From assembly GCF_003074135.1 (NCBI RefSeq), contig NZ_PPDK01000001.1, positions 1,674,001 to 1,738,000 on the forward strand: 64,000 bases of DNA, written 5' to 3'. Both the position numbers and the translations under genes were made by a program. The DNA is from Euzebya tangerina (GTDB lineage Bacteria > Actinomycetota > Nitriliruptoria > Euzebyales > Euzebyaceae). Below, piece after piece: positions 63,131 through 64,000 of this stretch (positions within the stretch are counted from its first letter, which is position 1; every line of letters starts with the position of its first letter). Below the pieces are notes generated by a model that had not been told where the DNA came from, made no database searches, and saw only the letters and a list, made by a program, of their open reading frames with translations.

Positions 63131-64000
63131 TGGCGGTTCAGAGTGGCAGCACCCGGCGCCGCATCCTGGGCCGCTTCGGGCTCTACGGCCTCCTGATCGT
63201 CATCGCGCTGATCATGCTGTTCCCGTTCCTGGTCGTGCTGGGGTCCTCCCTCAAGGCACGCGATGACATCTTCCGCTTCCCCCCGCGGCTGCTGCCCTAC
63301 GAGCAGACGACGGTCGAGATCGAGGAGGAGCCAGCGCCGCTCTACGTCATCGACGGCGAGGAGCGAGCCCTGGTCGGAGAGATCGATGTCGGCATCTACG
63401 CCCCACCCGCCGACTTGGACGACACCGTTCGACGGAACAGCCGTGACGTCGACCCGACCGGTGGCTTCACCAACCCCGAGAGCGTCGTGGTCGACGGTGA
63501 GGAACTCGATCTCTTCGACGTCGAGGTGGACGGCCAGATCGTGGAGATGGTCGAGGTGGGCAGCACCGTCGAGGGGGTCTTCGCCCTGACCGACGACCCG
63601 GACGACACGGTGACGGCGGTCACGCGAACCGCTGAGGCGGTGGAGACGGTCGGGTTCCAGCCGCAGAACTTCAGTGAGGTCCTGAATCGTCAGAACCTGG
63701 GGCGCTCGCTGTCCAACACCGTGTTGGTCACGCTGCTCGTCGTCGGCGGCACGATCCTGACCTCGATCCTCGGCGGGTACGCCTTCGCGCGGATCAGCTT
63801 CCCCGGCCGGGACGCGCTGTTCCTGATCTACATCGGCTCGATCATGGTGCCGTTCGTGATCCTCATCGTGCCGCTGTACCAGGTCATGGTCACGCTGGGC
63901 TGGGTCGACTCGTTGGCATCGCTGGTGTTCCCCTTCCTCTTCAACGCCTACGGGACGTTCCTCATCCGGCAGTTCTTCGTCTCGATCCCGGTGGAGCTCG
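63130..64000 (+). CDS. Sugar ABC transporter permease (MalG-like), cut by the window end
   Basis: The 290 residues visible contain the first membrane helix (LYGLLIVIALIMLFPFLVV), a SSLKA..DIF element, and then about 110 residues of acidic, Val-rich sequence (residues 60-175) before the second helix LGRSLSNTVLVTLLVVGG. Usual MalG-type permeases have a much shorter loop there. The EAA loop lies beyond the window. The ATG overlaps the previous stop by one base (TGATG). Confidence 0.87.
   Translation, partial: MAVQSGSTRRRILGRFGLYGLLIVIALIMLFPFLVVLGSSLKARDDIFRFPPRLLPYEQTTVEIEEEPAPLYVIDGEERALVGEIDVGIYAPPADLDDTVRRNSRDVDPTGGFTNPESVVVDGEELDLFDVEVDGQIVEMVEVGSTVEGVFALTDDPDDTVTAVTRTAEAVETVGFQPQNFSEVLNRQNLGRSLSNTVLVTLLVVGGTILTSILGGYAFARISFPGRDALFLIYIGSIMVPFVILIVPLYQVMVTLGWVDSLASLVFPFLFNAYGTFLIRQFFVSIPVEL

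Overview
The window is about 64 kb of very GC-rich DNA with dense, often overlapping genes, many GTG starts and many start codons placed 6-9 bases after a TAnnnT box (leaderless-type starts). Together with GntR, TetR, DeoR and ArsR regulators, LIV-type and sugar ABC systems and VapBC45-like genes this points to an actinobacterium. The two ABC-transport lipoproteins have long Asp/Gly-rich spacers, which would fit a marine or halotolerant lineage. The genus cannot be fixed from the sequence alone. No rRNA, tRNA, CRISPR array, prophage or insertion sequence was seen.

Region 1 (1-12.1 kb): a truncated SDR, a DUF488 gene, and a minus-strand SDR/amidohydrolase/EthD operon. Next comes a divergent pair: an acyl-CoA dehydrogenase (minus) and a BadI/MenB-like hydratase that starts a plus-strand series of CoA ligase, two uncharacterised internally duplicated proteins, a DUF35 protein, a second CoA ligase and a thiolase-fold protein without the nucleophilic Cys. 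Region 2 (12.1-13.6 kb) holds a LOG-family gene and a lipoprotein.

Region 3 (13.6-21.9 kb) is a LIV-type ABC importer (two permeases, two ATPases, and a binding lipoprotein with its own promoter) interleaved with a FAA1-type acyl-CoA synthetase and an FMN alpha-hydroxy-acid oxidase. Region 4 (22-32.8 kb) is one long minus-strand operon with four CoA ligases, an SDR, a class II aldolase, a SnoaL-like protein and a TPP enzyme. Region 5 (32.9-36.5 kb) is a tightly coupled operon of two ketopantoate-reductase homologues around a SnoaL-like protein and a cytochrome P450. A VapBC45-type toxin-antitoxin pair follows. Region 6 (37.7-46.6 kb) has two 'DHSWG'-motif proteins, a CoA ligase, a kinase-like/DUF6285-like fusion, a SnoaL-like and a VOC protein, an SCP2-type thiolase and a KAS-like/DUF35 fusion.

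Six related 18-bp palindromes (consensus close to nCCAAACAnnCGnTTGGn) sit at the promoters of regions 1, 3, 4/5 and 6. I read this as one TetR-type regulon controlling uptake, CoA activation and beta-oxidation-like breakdown of an unidentified, possibly alicyclic, carboxylic acid. No obvious cognate regulator lies in the window. The last 17 kb are unrelated housekeeping and accessory genes: persulfide-dioxygenase-like MBL/rhodanese, GntR, a GGDEF protein, two MFS transporters, MGMT, a TetR/SDR pair, an RNase A-like toxin-domain protein, a RuvC-fold protein, nitrobindin, ArsR/VOC, and a DeoR-linked sugar ABC importer that runs off the right edge.
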